Assembly: GCF_036053395.1 (NCBI RefSeq)
Contig: NZ_CP107942.1
Span: 10,096,001 to 10,160,000, forward strand
DNA from: Actinoplanes sp. NBC_00393
GTDB taxonomy: Bacteria; Actinomycetota; Actinomycetes; Mycobacteriales; Micromonosporaceae
Length of the DNA stretch: 64,000 nucleotides
Reading direction: 5' to 3'
Positions 41,265-52,400 of this stretch are shown here, in pieces. Under the pieces are notes generated by a model, which had not been told where the DNA came from, searched no databases, and saw only the letters and a list, made by a program, of their open reading frames with translations. Each line of letters opens with the position of its first letter. The stretch's first letter is position 1. A program made the position numbers and the translations under genes.

Positions 41265-41660
41265 TTCTGTGGCCGGCGACCAGTTGGTCGCCGGTGGCGG
41301 CCATCCATCTCGGCCTGCCGTTGCCGGCAGGCTCTTGCGGCCTACCCGCAGGCTCGGGCGAGCAGCCCTCGAACGCCTGCGCCGGCCACCGCCTCGCGGC
41401 TATGGCCTTGCTTGGCCTTGCTCCGGGTGGGGTTTACCGAGCCACCCCGGTCACCCGGGGTGCTGGTGAGCTCTTACCTCACCGTTTCACCCTTACCGGC
41501 GCCGCACCGTGGTGCGCTGCCGGCGGTCTGTTTTCTGTGGCACTGTCCCGCGGGTCGCCCCGGGTTGCCGTTAACAACCACCCTGCTCTGCGGAGTCCGG
41601 ACGTTCCTCGGCGATGCCACGGGGGCACCGACGCGGCCGCCCAGCCAACTCGTCCGTCGC
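41236..41660 (-). ncRNA. rnpB: RNase P RNA (bacterial type A)
   Basis: The catalytic RNA that matures tRNA 5' ends. On the minus strand, the conserved 5' core GAGGAACGTCCGGACTCC is at 41,592-41,609, ACAGAAAACAGACCGCC at 41,522-41,538, and the 3' core ACAGAATCCGGCGTACAGG near 41,253-41,271. A 13-bp helix P1 pairs GCGACGGACGAGT at the 5' end with ACTCGTCCGTCGC at the 3' end, which sets the ends at about 41,660 and 41,236 (~425 nt). The natural downstream flank and terminator are now 15 kb away beyond the left att repeat. Confidence 0.95.
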
Positions 41661-41738
41661 GCCGCAATCCTACGTTGTGGCCAGGACGGCCCTGCCCGTC
41701 GCCTCACCAATCCGGCCGACGGCTCAGCCGCCGCGAAG

Positions 41739-41925
41739 CAGCACTGGGTGTCAGCCGGTTTGGTGGGCTGACGGTGAGTGCTGCTTCGGTGGCTGGGGGC
41801 AGCGCTGGGTGTCAGCTGGTTTGGCGGGCTGACGGTGAGTGTTGCTTCGGTGGCTGGGAGGCAGCGTTGGGTGTCAGCTGGTTTGGCGGGCTGACGGTGA
41901 GCCGCTGGGAGGCAGCGCTGGCGGT
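41739..41925. repeat. 61-62-bp tandem repeat array A (three units)
   Basis: Units aligned on CTGACGGTGAG fall at 41,776, 41,837 and 41,899 (GAG positions), a 61-62 bp period. Each contains GTCAGC...GCTGAC (6-7 bp stem, ~11-nt loop) and a CTGGGAGGCAGC-like box. The array is upstream of rnpB and of the exporter gene. The same family forms array B at 63.0 kb. Confidence 0.88.
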
Positions 41926-42002
41926 CGGCCGGGGGAAGCGCGCGGGTTGGCCGGGCGAGAGCGCGGCGCGCGTACGGATCTGGCCGTAGATTCACTCGCA
42001 CC

Positions 42003-42770
42003 ATGGATCTCACGCATGCCTTGTTGCTGATTGTGGCCGGCCTGGCCGCCGGGGCGGTCAATGCGATCGCCGGAGGCGGATCGCTGATCACGTTTCCGAG
42101 CCTGCTCGCGGTCGGCCTGCCGTCGGTCGAGGCGAATGTGACCAACTCGGTCTCGGTCTTCCCGGGCTATGTCTCGAGCGTGGTCGGCAGCCGGGCCGAC
42201 CTGGCCGGCCAGGGCCGCCGGGTGCGGGCGACAGTCCTGGCCGCCGTCGCCGGCACCGCGGTGGGGTGTGCGTTGCTGCTGCTCACGCCGGCCCGGGCGT
42301 TCGAGATCGTGGTGCCGTTCCTGGTGCTCGCGGCGGCGGCGACGCTTGCTTTCCAGGAGCGGCTGCGCGGCCTGGTCGGGCATCCGCGGGCGATGTCGCC
42401 GCGCCGGGCCGCGGTGACGCTGCAGTCGGTGGTGTTCGCCGGGGCGATCTACGGCGGATATTTCGGGGCGGCGCTCGGGGTGATGTACGTCGCCGCGCTC
42501 GCGCTGATCATCGACGAGCCGTTGAAGCGGATCAACGCGTTGAAGAACATCCTGTCGGCCACGGTGGGCCTGGTCACGCTGCTGGTGTTCGCGGTCTTCG
42601 CGGAGGTCGACTGGAGTGCGGTGCTGCTGGTGGCTCCGGCTACCGTGGTGGGTGGGTACACGGGCGCACGTCTGGCCCGCCGTCTGCCGGCGCGGGTGCT
42701 GAAGTATGTCATCGTGACGTTCGGGACCGCGATCGGCCTGCTGCTGTTCTACCGCGCGTTTCTCGGGTGA
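42003..42770 (+). CDS. TauE/SafE-family sulfite/anion exporter
   Basis: A 255-residue membrane protein with about eight TM helices. Family features are LLLIVAGLAAGAVNAIAGGGSLITFPSLLAVGLPSVEANVTNSVSVFPGY near the N-terminus and a second related half (YGGYFGAALGVMYVAAL...KRINALKNILSATVGLV). TauE/SafE proteins move small organic or sulfur anions; the substrate is unknown. Its last 22 bp overlap the convergent TIR gene. Confidence 0.9.
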   Translation: MDLTHALLLIVAGLAAGAVNAIAGGGSLITFPSLLAVGLPSVEANVTNSVSVFPGYVSSVVGSRADLAGQGRRVRATVLAAVAGTAVGCALLLLTPARAFEIVVPFLVLAAAATLAFQERLRGLVGHPRAMSPRRAAVTLQSVVFAGAIYGGYFGAALGVMYVAALALIIDEPLKRINALKNILSATVGLVTLLVFAVFAEVDWSAVLLVAPATVVGGYTGARLARRLPARVLKYVIVTFGTAIGLLLFYRAFLG

Positions 42771-43147
42771 GGGTGAGGGTGCGGGTGGGGGCCGCCGACC
42801 AGGTTCAGCAGCAGCTCCAGGGCGTCCTCCTCGTCGAGGCCATGCAGGCTCCGGCCGGGCAGCGCGCAGAGCGGTTCGGGTGGGGCGGCCGCGTCGAGGT
42901 ACAACACGATCAGGCGGTCGGGGGAGCGGGCGATCCGGGCCCATTCGTCGTCAGTCGCGCGGTGGACGGCGGACACCAGAACGAGTGCCGAATCGGTGCC
43001 GGATAGCGCGACTTCTATCCGTTGCACGAAGTCGGTTCCGGCGGATTCGAGATTCACTTCGTGTCCGGCGGCCCGGAGTTCGAGTGCGATCCACTGTGCC
43101 CAGGGCTCATCCGGGGCAGCGTGGAACACGAATATGGGCACGTCCAC
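42749..43147 (-). CDS. Stand-alone TIR domain protein
   Basis: A ~132-residue TIR-like protein: VPIFVFHAAPDEPWAQWIALELRAAGHEVNLESAGTDFVQRIEVALSGTDSALVLVSAVHRATDDEWARI. The W..WI...L..AGH.V segment, the BB-loop-like region, and the VLVS..H....EW box match bacterial TIR domains, many of which degrade NAD+ or signal in immunity. The start is uncertain (GTG 43147 or 43141; the frame is open further up). The last residues HPHPHPHPR come from a GGTGAG-type simple repeat overlapping the exporter's stop. Confidence 0.7.
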   Translation of the reverse strand: MDVPIFVFHAAPDEPWAQWIALELRAAGHEVNLESAGTDFVQRIEVALSGTDSALVLVSAVHRATDDEWARIARSPDRLIVLYLDAAAPPEPLCALPGRSLHGLDEEDALELLLNLVGGPHPHPHPHPRNAR

Positions 43148-43228
43148 AGCATGCCGGAGGATGCTCCACAGTGCTCGTGAGGATTCGATGTCCGTCGCTG
43201 GAGTGGTGTGAGAATGTCGTCCGTTGAC

Positions 43229-43244
43229 GTGCAACTTGCACAAC
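43229..43244. promoter_or_regulatory. TGCAACTTGCA motif between TIR and GAPDH-like genes
   Basis: GTGCAACTTGCACAAC in the divergent region shares the 11-bp core TGCAACTTGCA with the control region at 16,504. It is a candidate operator. Confidence 0.4.
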
Positions 43245-43346
43245 TCATAGTGTCGGTGTCGTGACGGGGGGTGGTCCCTTGCGGAAACGGGGCGACCAAG
43301 TCGTGGGGGAAATGCTGACAAATCATCCGGAATCGAGGAGCGGTCG

Positions 43347-44405
43347 ATGACCATCGCGATCGGGATCAATGGACTCGGGCGGATCGGCCGAAGTTTGACC
43401 CGGGTGGTGGCGGCCGCACCGAACCCGGGTGTGCAGATCGCCGCGGTGAACGACATCGCCTCCACCGAGAAGCTCGCGTACGGGCTGCGCCGCGACAGCA
43501 TCCGCGGAGCGTTCCCGGGGACGGTGACCGCCCGCGGCGACTACCTCGTCGTCAACGATCACGCGATCCGGACGTTCCACCACGAGCGTCCGGAGCGGAT
43601 CCCGTGGGCCGACGAGGGGGTGGACGTCGTCATCGAGGCCACCGGGCTGTTCCGGGCCGGGAGCACGGCGCGCACCCACATCACCCACGGCGGCGCCCGC
43701 AAGGTGGTGATCAGCGCCTCGGCCGACGATCCGGACGCGTTCCTGGTCTTCGGGGCGAACCATCACAGTTACAACCCGGCGGTGCACGACGTGGTCTCGC
43801 CGGCCTCGTGCGGGGTCAACGCGCTGACCGTGATGGCGAAGGTCCTGCTCGACCGCTTCGGCCTGCGCTCGGTCAACACCTCGGTGATGCTCGCGACGCA
43901 GGGCTGGCAGCGGGTGCAGGACTCGGTGATCGGCACCTCCCGGGACGACCCGCGCCTGGGCCGGGCCTCCGGGGACAGCATCATTCCGCACAACTACGTG
44001 GTCGGTGACCTGGTCCGGATGGCGCTGCCGGAGATCGGCGAGATGCGGTACAGCTACTACTGCGTACCCACCCCGGTCGGCTCGCTGGCCGAGCTCTCCG
44101 GGCAGACCGACCGGCCGGTGACGGTCGAGGAGGTCAACCGGGCGATGGCCGAGGCGGCCACCGGGCCGCTGCGCGGCATTCTGGCGTACGACCCGGACCC
44201 GACCGTGTCGATCGACGTGAAGAACAACCCGGCGTCCTGCCTGTTCGACCCGTCCGGCACCCAGACCACCGCGGACGGCGGGGTGAAGGTGCGCGGCTGG
44301 TTCGACAACGAGTGGGGCTTCTCGAACCGATTACTCGATCTCGCCCGCCTGGTCGGCGAGCGTTTACCCGTCCCGTCCGGCCGGATCAGCTGGAGTGTCG
44401 CCTAG
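43347..44405 (+). CDS. Divergent glyceraldehyde-3-phosphate dehydrogenase-like protein
   Basis: A 352-residue GAPDH-family protein with an N-terminal NAD-binding fold (IGINGLGRIGRSL) and an expected Cys at C155 (SPASCGVNAL). The usual SCTTNC motif is altered. The catalytic His, normally 27 residues after this Cys in a VHAYT context, is replaced by Leu (VMLATQG). The sugar-binding loop also differs (GDSIIPHNYVVGD). The C-terminus is conserved (WFDNEWGFSNRL). It probably does not act as the main glycolytic GAPDH; a thioester-forming or altered dehydrogenase is possible. Confidence 0.85.
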   Translation: MTIAIGINGLGRIGRSLTRVVAAAPNPGVQIAAVNDIASTEKLAYGLRRDSIRGAFPGTVTARGDYLVVNDHAIRTFHHERPERIPWADEGVDVVIEATGLFRAGSTARTHITHGGARKVVISASADDPDAFLVFGANHHSYNPAVHDVVSPASCGVNALTVMAKVLLDRFGLRSVNTSVMLATQGWQRVQDSVIGTSRDDPRLGRASGDSIIPHNYVVGDLVRMALPEIGEMRYSYYCVPTPVGSLAELSGQTDRPVTVEEVNRAMAEAATGPLRGILAYDPDPTVSIDVKNNPASCLFDPSGTQTTADGGVKVRGWFDNEWGFSNRLLDLARLVGERLPVPSGRISWSVA

Positions 44406-44416
44406 GCTCGGAACCG

Positions 44417-45325
44417 ATGATCGACATTTCCGAGGTGCGGGCCGCGGCCCGGCGGATCGAGGGCCGCGTTCGGCGTACCCCGATTCTGCAGGCTGCGCCG
44501 GACCGCTTCTTCAAGCTTGAGTTCACGCAGCATGCGGGGTCTTTCAAGACCCGGGGCATGTTCCATCAGATCCTGGCCGGTGCTCCGCCGGCGGCCGGCA
44601 TCGTGGCCGCTTCCGGTGGCAACGCCGGCCTGGCGGCCGCCTACGCGGCCCGGGAGCTGGGTGTCGCGGCCGAGGTCTACGTGCCGGTCACCGCCCCGGC
44701 GGTCAAGGTGGCCAAGCTCGGCAAGCTGGGCGCGCGGGTGGTCCAGGCAGGGCAGGAGTACGCCGAGGCGTACGCCGCCGCCACGGTACGGGCCGAAGAG
44801 TCCGGTGCCCTGTTCTGTCACGCCTACGACGACCCGGCCATGGTCGCGGGCAACGGCACGATCGGCCTGGAGCTGCGGGAACAACTGCCGGACGGCTTCG
44901 ACACCGTGCTCGTGGCGGTGGGCGGTGGCGGCCTGGTCGCCGGGGTGATCGCCGCCCTGCGCGGGACAGTCAAGATCGTCGCGGTGGAGCCGGTGACCTC
45001 CTGCGCGCTGCACGCGGCGCTGGCCGCGGGGGAGCCGGCGGACGTGCCGGTCTCCGGGGTGGCGGCGGACTCGCTGGGGGCTCGGCGGGCCGGGCGGATC
45101 GCGTACGAGCTGGCCGCCGGTGCCGGGATCACCTCGGTGCTGGTGCCGGACGAGGCGATCGTCGACGCCCGCCGGCGGCTCTGGGACGACTACCGGATCG
45201 TGGTCGAGCACGGCACGGCGGCGGCTCAGGCGGCGCTGCTCTGTGGGGCGTACCGGCCGGAGCCGGGCGAGCGGGTGGCGGTCCTGCTCTGCGGCGCGAA
45301 CACGGATCCGGCTGATCTGACCTGA
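44417..45325 (+). CDS. PLP-dependent threonine/serine dehydratase-like enzyme
   Basis: A 302-residue fold-type II PLP enzyme. The PLP-binding Lys is in FTQHAGSFKTRGMFHQ, the phosphate loop is VAVGGGGLVAGV, and ASGGNAGLAAAYAA is the substrate-binding loop. It lacks the ACT regulatory domain of biosynthetic IlvA. Likely reactions are dehydration of serine or threonine or an isomerase activity. Start ATG 44417, 11 nt after the GAPDH-like gene. Confidence 0.9.
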   Translation: MIDISEVRAAARRIEGRVRRTPILQAAPDRFFKLEFTQHAGSFKTRGMFHQILAGAPPAAGIVAASGGNAGLAAAYAARELGVAAEVYVPVTAPAVKVAKLGKLGARVVQAGQEYAEAYAAATVRAEESGALFCHAYDDPAMVAGNGTIGLELREQLPDGFDTVLVAVGGGGLVAGVIAALRGTVKIVAVEPVTSCALHAALAAGEPADVPVSGVAADSLGARRAGRIAYELAAGAGITSVLVPDEAIVDARRRLWDDYRIVVEHGTAAAQAALLCGAYRPEPGERVAVLLCGANTDPADLT

Positions 45326-45365
45326 TTCGCCCGCGCGGCGTGGCCGAGTCGGCAAGGCTCACCTC

Positions 45366-46472
45366 GTGGCCGAGGAGAACCAGATCAGTTCGGTACGGCA
45401 TTTCCGCCGTTTCGCCCTCGCGGTCTGCGCGGTGGGTGTGCTCGTCCAGTTGCTGCTGACCGCGTACTACCTGGGCATGGGGCACAAGGCGGCGCCGCAC
45501 GACCTGCCGGTCGGGCTGGTCGCCGCGGACGCGCAGCGTGCCCAGGTCACCACCATGCTGGAGAAGGACGGCGCGTTCGCGGTCGGCGAGTACGCCTCCG
45601 CGGACGAGCTGGTCAGTGCGATCCGGGAACGTGACGTGTACGGCGGCGTGGATCTCACCGGCGACCAGCCGATGCTCTACGTGGCCGGGGCCGCCGGGAC
45701 GTCCGCCGCTGCGCTGCTGCGCTCGACCTACACGAGCGTCATGCAGCAGCAGAAGAGCAACCAGTTGACCCAGTTGGCCGGGACCGGCGGCGCGATCACG
45801 GTGGCCGAGGTGCAGGCGCTGATCGCCGCATCGCCGGTGACCGACGTGGTGCCGTTGCCGGCCGACGACGTCAACGGGGTGTCACTTGGCTTCCTGACGC
45901 AGGCGCTCTCCCTCGGTGGGACGATCGCCTCGATGGGACTCGGGCGCCTGATTCCGCGTACCCGTAGATCTTGGAAACGTGGTGTCGCGCATGCCGGGAC
46001 CTTGATCGTCTATGCGATCGGCTCGGCCGCGGCCGTGCTCTGGTCGATGAGCTGGTTCGGCGTCGGCACCGACGCCGACCAGCTCGAGATGCTCGGCATC
46101 TTCGCCCTGATCTCGCTCGCCGTGACCGGCTCGACCGCCGGCGCGGTGGCGCTGATCGGCCCGGCCGGCGCGCTGGTCGGCGCCTTCTACTTCACCGTCG
46201 GCACGGTGATCTCCGGCGCCAGCATCCTGCCGGAGTTCCTGCCGGCCTTCGGCCGCCACCTCGGCGAGAATCTGCCCACCGGCGCCGGCGTCCAGGCGGT
46301 ACGCGACAACCTGTACTTCCCGGACGCCCCGATCGGCGGCCACCTGCTGGTCCTCACCCTGTACGCGGCGATCGGCTGCCTGATCGTCCTGGTCACGAAC
46401 TTCCTCCCGAACCGCGGTGAGGGCTTTTCTGCGGCCGGCCCTCAGATTTCCGGGCACGAGCCGAACGATTAG
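45366..46472 (+). CDS. Membrane protein, YhgE/Pip or ABC-2 permease-like
   Basis: A 368-residue protein: an N-terminal TM helix (FALAVCAVGVLVQLLLTAYYLG), a ~150-residue extracellular region with DLPVGLVAADAQRAQVTTMLEKDGAFAV and a Ser/Gln-rich helix, then about five C-terminal TM helices. One soluble domain between TM1 and a TM bundle is the layout of YhgE/Pip and ABC-2-type proteins. No ATPase gene adjoins it, so transport is unproven. Start GTG 45366. Confidence 0.7.
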   Translation: MAEENQISSVRHFRRFALAVCAVGVLVQLLLTAYYLGMGHKAAPHDLPVGLVAADAQRAQVTTMLEKDGAFAVGEYASADELVSAIRERDVYGGVDLTGDQPMLYVAGAAGTSAAALLRSTYTSVMQQQKSNQLTQLAGTGGAITVAEVQALIAASPVTDVVPLPADDVNGVSLGFLTQALSLGGTIASMGLGRLIPRTRRSWKRGVAHAGTLIVYAIGSAAAVLWSMSWFGVGTDADQLEMLGIFALISLAVTGSTAGAVALIGPAGALVGAFYFTVGTVISGASILPEFLPAFGRHLGENLPTGAGVQAVRDNLYFPDAPIGGHLLVLTLYAAIGCLIVLVTNFLPNRGEGFSAAGPQISGHEPND

Positions 46473-46474
46473 GC

Positions 46475-47053
46475 GTGGGAATCGAGGGAGTGAACGCACG
46501 CATCGCCGACATCCAGAGCCGGATCATCGCGCTGCAGACACAGCAGGCCACGACCACCTCAGCGGCCCGGACCACGCCGGCCGGCGCCGCCAGCTTCGCC
46601 AACCACCTGAAGGAAGCGGTCTCGGCAGCCGGCCATGCGCACTCGCACGAGGTCAACGCCAAGGGCGTTCCGGTGGAGCTCGCCGGATTCGGGAACGGGC
46701 GGATCCCGGAGAACGCTCTGGGCCGGGTCGGCAACACCAGTCACAAGCTCTGGGCCCCGGCCGCCGAGAACCTGAACCGGATGATCGAGGACGCCAAGCG
46801 CGACGGCGTCACGATCGGCATCACCGACTCGTACCGGCCCTACGCCGAGCAGGTCGACCTGGCCCGGCGTAAAGGCCTGTACTCGCAGGGTGGGCTCGCC
46901 GCTAAGCCGGGCACCAGTGAGCACGGCTGGGGCATGGCCACCGACCTGGACCTCAACGACAAGGCCCAGGCCTGGATGCGGAAGAACGCCGGGAACTACG
47001 GCTTCGTGGAGAACGTTCCGCGGGAGCCGTGGCACTGGGCGTACAAGCCCTGA
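46475..47053 (+). CDS. VanY-like D-alanyl-D-alanine carboxypeptidase family protein
   Basis: A 192-residue protein. The C-terminal ~100 residues form the VanY/LAS peptidase domain: the SYRPYAEQVDL start, SEHGWGMATDLDL (His and Asp zinc ligands) and a final EPWHWAYKP (third ligand). The N-terminal ~80 residues are a helical, Ala-rich region without a clear signal peptide. It would trim peptidoglycan stem peptides. Start GTG 46475 or 46490. Its stop is immediately next to the convergent methyltransferase stop. Confidence 0.88.
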   Translation: MGIEGVNARIADIQSRIIALQTQQATTTSAARTTPAGAASFANHLKEAVSAAGHAHSHEVNAKGVPVELAGFGNGRIPENALGRVGNTSHKLWAPAAENLNRMIEDAKRDGVTIGITDSYRPYAEQVDLARRKGLYSQGGLAAKPGTSEHGWGMATDLDLNDKAQAWMRKNAGNYGFVENVPREPWHWAYKP

Positions 47054-48979
<1,926 letters not shown>

Positions 48980-48994
48980 CCAGTTCTCTCCCGC

Positions 48995-49027
48995 AACCGC
49001 CCCGGCCGTCACGGTCGGGGCGGTTTT
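48995..49027 (+). terminator. Terminator after asd
   Basis: CCGCCCCG/CGGGGCGG hairpin (extended by flanking AA/TT) followed by TTTTGTCGTTTT, a classical intrinsic terminator. Confidence 0.9.
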
Positions 49028-49115
49028 GTCGTTTTCTACCGGTTCCACAATGGAAATTCGGGACTTTTTGCCCGAATCGGTAGCGCTTGGCCGGTTTTAG
49101 CGGCACAGTGATGGA

Positions 49116-49322
49116 ATGAACGACAGTGGGCTCGGCGGAGCAGGGTACTTCTGGTGCCTCCGCGACCACCGGGTGGAAAGCGGGGACGACGTGTGCCCCG
49201 CCCAGTACCGGCTCGGTCCCTACGCCACGGCGGACGAAGCGACGCGGGCACTCGACACGGTCGAGAAGCGCAATGCCGAGTGGGATGCCGAGGACGCCCG
49301 CTGGACAGGGGAGGCCAGCTAA
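49116..49322 (+). CDS. Conserved small actinobacterial protein (SPOR-like)
   Basis: A 68-residue protein: YFWCLRDHRVESGDDVCPAQYRLGPYATADEATRALDTVEKRNAEWDAEDARW. The W.C....V......C....RLGPY...EEA..AL....RN..WD pattern is common in actinobacteria and is sometimes labelled SPOR-like. No function known. It lies upstream of the H1-like gene. Confidence 0.8.
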   Translation: MNDSGLGGAGYFWCLRDHRVESGDDVCPAQYRLGPYATADEATRALDTVEKRNAEWDAEDARWTGEAS

Positions 49323-49406
49323 ACGCCCGGTGCCGGGATTCCAGCCGGAACCGCGCATCTCCAGGCGCGGACGTGCCCGCAGTCATTCGCAAGGAGGAAC
49401 ACCTCG

Positions 49407-52400
49407 ATGCCCGCTGCCTCGATGCCCGCTGCAAAAAAGGCTTCGACCAGACCCGCTGCCGCCGGCGCGGCTTCAAAATCCAAGGCAACACCTTCCGGTA
49501 CGCGAGCGCGCACACCGGCCGCCGGTTCCAAAACCTCCCCGGGTACGCCGTCCCGCACCGCCCCTGCTGCGGGGCGGTCCCGTGTTGCCGCCACGGCAGC
49601 TGGGCGGGGCGCTGGTAAGGCCGCGCCTGCGGCTTCGAAGGCTGCGGCTGCTTCGTCGAAGGCTGCGGCTGTTTCTTCGAAGGCTGCTAAGGCGGCACCT
49701 GCGGCTTCGAAGGCTGCTAAGGCGACGGCCGTTCCTTCGAAGGTTGCCCGGTCCGCCAAAGCTGCGCCCGTTGCCAAGGCCGCTGCTAAGGCTTCCGCTC
49801 GGACTGCGCCGGCGGCTCGGTCGGCCGGGGCTGCTCGGGCGGTTCCGGAGGCCCGGTCTGGCAAGGCGGCTCCGAAGTCTCCCAAGACCGCTGCTGTCCG
49901 GGCATCCGGTGGGAAGCAAGCGTTGACCGCGGCATCTGGCAAGCGGTCCGCTGTGGTCAAGCCTCGGGTGCCGGCCACCTCGGGGGCTGCGAAGTCTGCC
50001 GGCTCTGCGAAAGCGGCGGTCGCTGGCGGTAAAGCGGCCAAGCGAGTCGCGGCGGCCCGGACCGGCTCGACCTCGGTGACTGTCAAGGCGCCGATTGCGC
50101 GGACTGCGTCGTCGTCCGCTACCGCTAAGGGCGCCGGGAAGAAGCAGGTTCCGGCGAAAGCCGCGACCGGCCGGGCTGTTGCGAAATCGGCAGCGGCCAC
50201 TACCAGCCGCGCCGCGAAGTCTGTGGCCACGAAAGCTGCTACCGGTAAGCCCGTGGCCGCCGGTGGGGCTGCGGCCGGTGCGGCTGCGACCGGTCGGGCT
50301 GCGGCCGGTCGGGCTGTGGCCGGTCGGGCAGCGGCCGGGAAGACGGTCGCTGCGAAGGCGGCTTCCGGCAAGGCGGTGATTCCGAAGCCGGCGGCCAAGG
50401 CGTCGGCCTCGACGAAGACTGCTGGGAAGTCAGCGACCACGACCGTCGCCCAGAGGAAGCCGGCGAGCAAGTCGGCGACCGTGAGTGCTGCCGCGAAGAA
50501 GCCGGTGAGCAAGTCGGCCGTGAGTGCTGCCGCCAAGAAGCCGGCGACTGCGGTTGTTGCCGCAAGGAAGTCGGCGACCGCGGCTGTTGCAGCGAAGAAG
50601 TCGGCGACCGCGGCTGTTGCCGCAAGGAAGTCGGCGACCGTGGCTGTTTCGGCGAAGCGGGCCGTGAGCAAGACGGCCTCCCCGGCCGCCAAGGGTGCCG
50701 CATCGGCAACCAAGAAGGCGGCGGGTAAGCCGGCCACGGTGAAGCACACGGCTGCCAAGGCTGTGCCTACGGCGAAGAAGGCCGCGCCTACCGCGAAGAA
50801 GGCTGCGGCACCGGTTCAGGCGAGCCGGGCTGCCGGGAAAGCCGGGGCGGGATCCCGCACGGCCGCAGTGTCCGCGCGGGTGAGTCCGGTCCGCGGTGCC
50901 GGTGGGAAAGCCGGTGCGCGTGCCGCTGCGGTGAGCACGCCGAAGGCTCGGTCCGCTGCGGCGAGCACGCCGAAGGCCCGGTCCGCAGCGGCTAGCACGC
51001 CGAAGACCCGGTCCGCGGCAGCTGGCGCTCCGAAGGCCCGGTCTGCGGGTGCTTCCGGGCGGGCGGTGGTCGACGGGGCGAAGGCGCGCGTTGTGGCCGG
51101 TTCGGCCAAGGCGGCTCCGGCACCGAGGTCAGGCGCGCGCGGCGAAGCCGTTGTGCAGGCTGCGGGTCGCGGGAAGCGGACCACAGCGGGAAGCAAGGGC
51201 GGCCGCCGGGTCGCAGCTGCCATGAGCAACCTTCCGAAGTCGCAGATCACCGTCTCCACTGACGACATCGAAGATGGAACGGTCGACGCGAGCAGCGTGC
51301 GTGACGTGCCGTTCGTGGGCGGCTGGTTCCCGCCGGACAGCGGCCCGGCACGTCCCGACCGCGAATCCGACCAGTGGGGATCGGACCGCCCCGACCTGGA
51401 AGCGCTCGAGGCCGACGAGGACGACAAACCGAAGGTCGCCGTACCCCTGCGTGGAGCCGCAGCCGCAACCGCAGCGCCCGCCTTCAAGCCGCAGAAGGGT
51501 CTCCGGGACCGTTCGGCCGAGCTGACACCGTCGTTCCAGGACGGCCCGGACTTCGCCGAGGACGAGCCCGCCACGGTCGCCGTGGGCGTAGCCCGCGTCC
51601 CGGGAACGGCGAACCTCACCGAGCCGGACACCATGCCGGTGAGCCGGGACGCCGCCTCCACCACGGCGGAGACCAGCGCCGCGGCAGAGGACTCGGCACC
51701 TGAGCCGATGGCCGAGGCACCGGTCAGCCCGGCGAAAGCAGGCCGAGCCGCCGGAGCCCAAGCAGGCGTAACCGTGGCCAAGGCCGCCAGCGCCGCCGCG
51801 AAGGCAGCCGGAGCAGCAGCCAGTGCGGCCGAGACAGCAGCCGAGGCAGCCGAGAACGCAGCCGAAGCCGCAGAGGACGCCGCGGAAGCAGCCGAGAACG
51901 CAGCCGAAGCCGGCGCCGAAGTGGAAGCCGAAGTCGAAGCCATCACGGCATCGCCCGACCCGATCGACGCCGACGCTGAGGCCGAAGCGCCGAGCCGTGG
52001 ATCCGTTGCCAAACGCAGCAGCACCAGGGCAACCACGACCAAGGCAGTCGGGGCGAAGGCGTCAGCCGCCGCCGCAAAGCCGGGCGGGGTGAAGGGTTCG
52101 TCGGCGCGCAAGACGGCAATGCCGACAGCTGGAAGCCGAACGACTCCCGCCAAGACCGGCCCGGCGTCGAAGGCCACCGCAACCCGGCCCCCAGCCGCCA
52201 AGGCCGGAACGAAGGCGGCGGCTGCGGGCGCGGCTCAGAAGGCTGCTCCAGCCAAGTCCACCGGTACCGCCGGGCGGTCCACCGCGAAGTCGGCGGCCAC
52301 GGGCACGAAGGCGACGGCGGCCAAGGCGGCGGGTACGAAGGCGGCGGCCGCGAAGACCGCTGGCACGAAGGCGACGGCTGCGAAGACTGCTGGCACGAAG

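Noticed and set aside
41293-41989. Plus-strand frame over rnpB and the 62-bp repeats
   Set aside because: Overlaps the RNase P RNA on the opposite strand and runs through non-coding repeats; low-complexity product.
45333-45365. tRNA-Ser/Leu-like start (GGCGTGGCCGAGTCGG)
   Set aside because: Resembles a D-arm, but no anticodon arm, T-arm or acceptor 3' strand follows; the sequence continues into a coding region.
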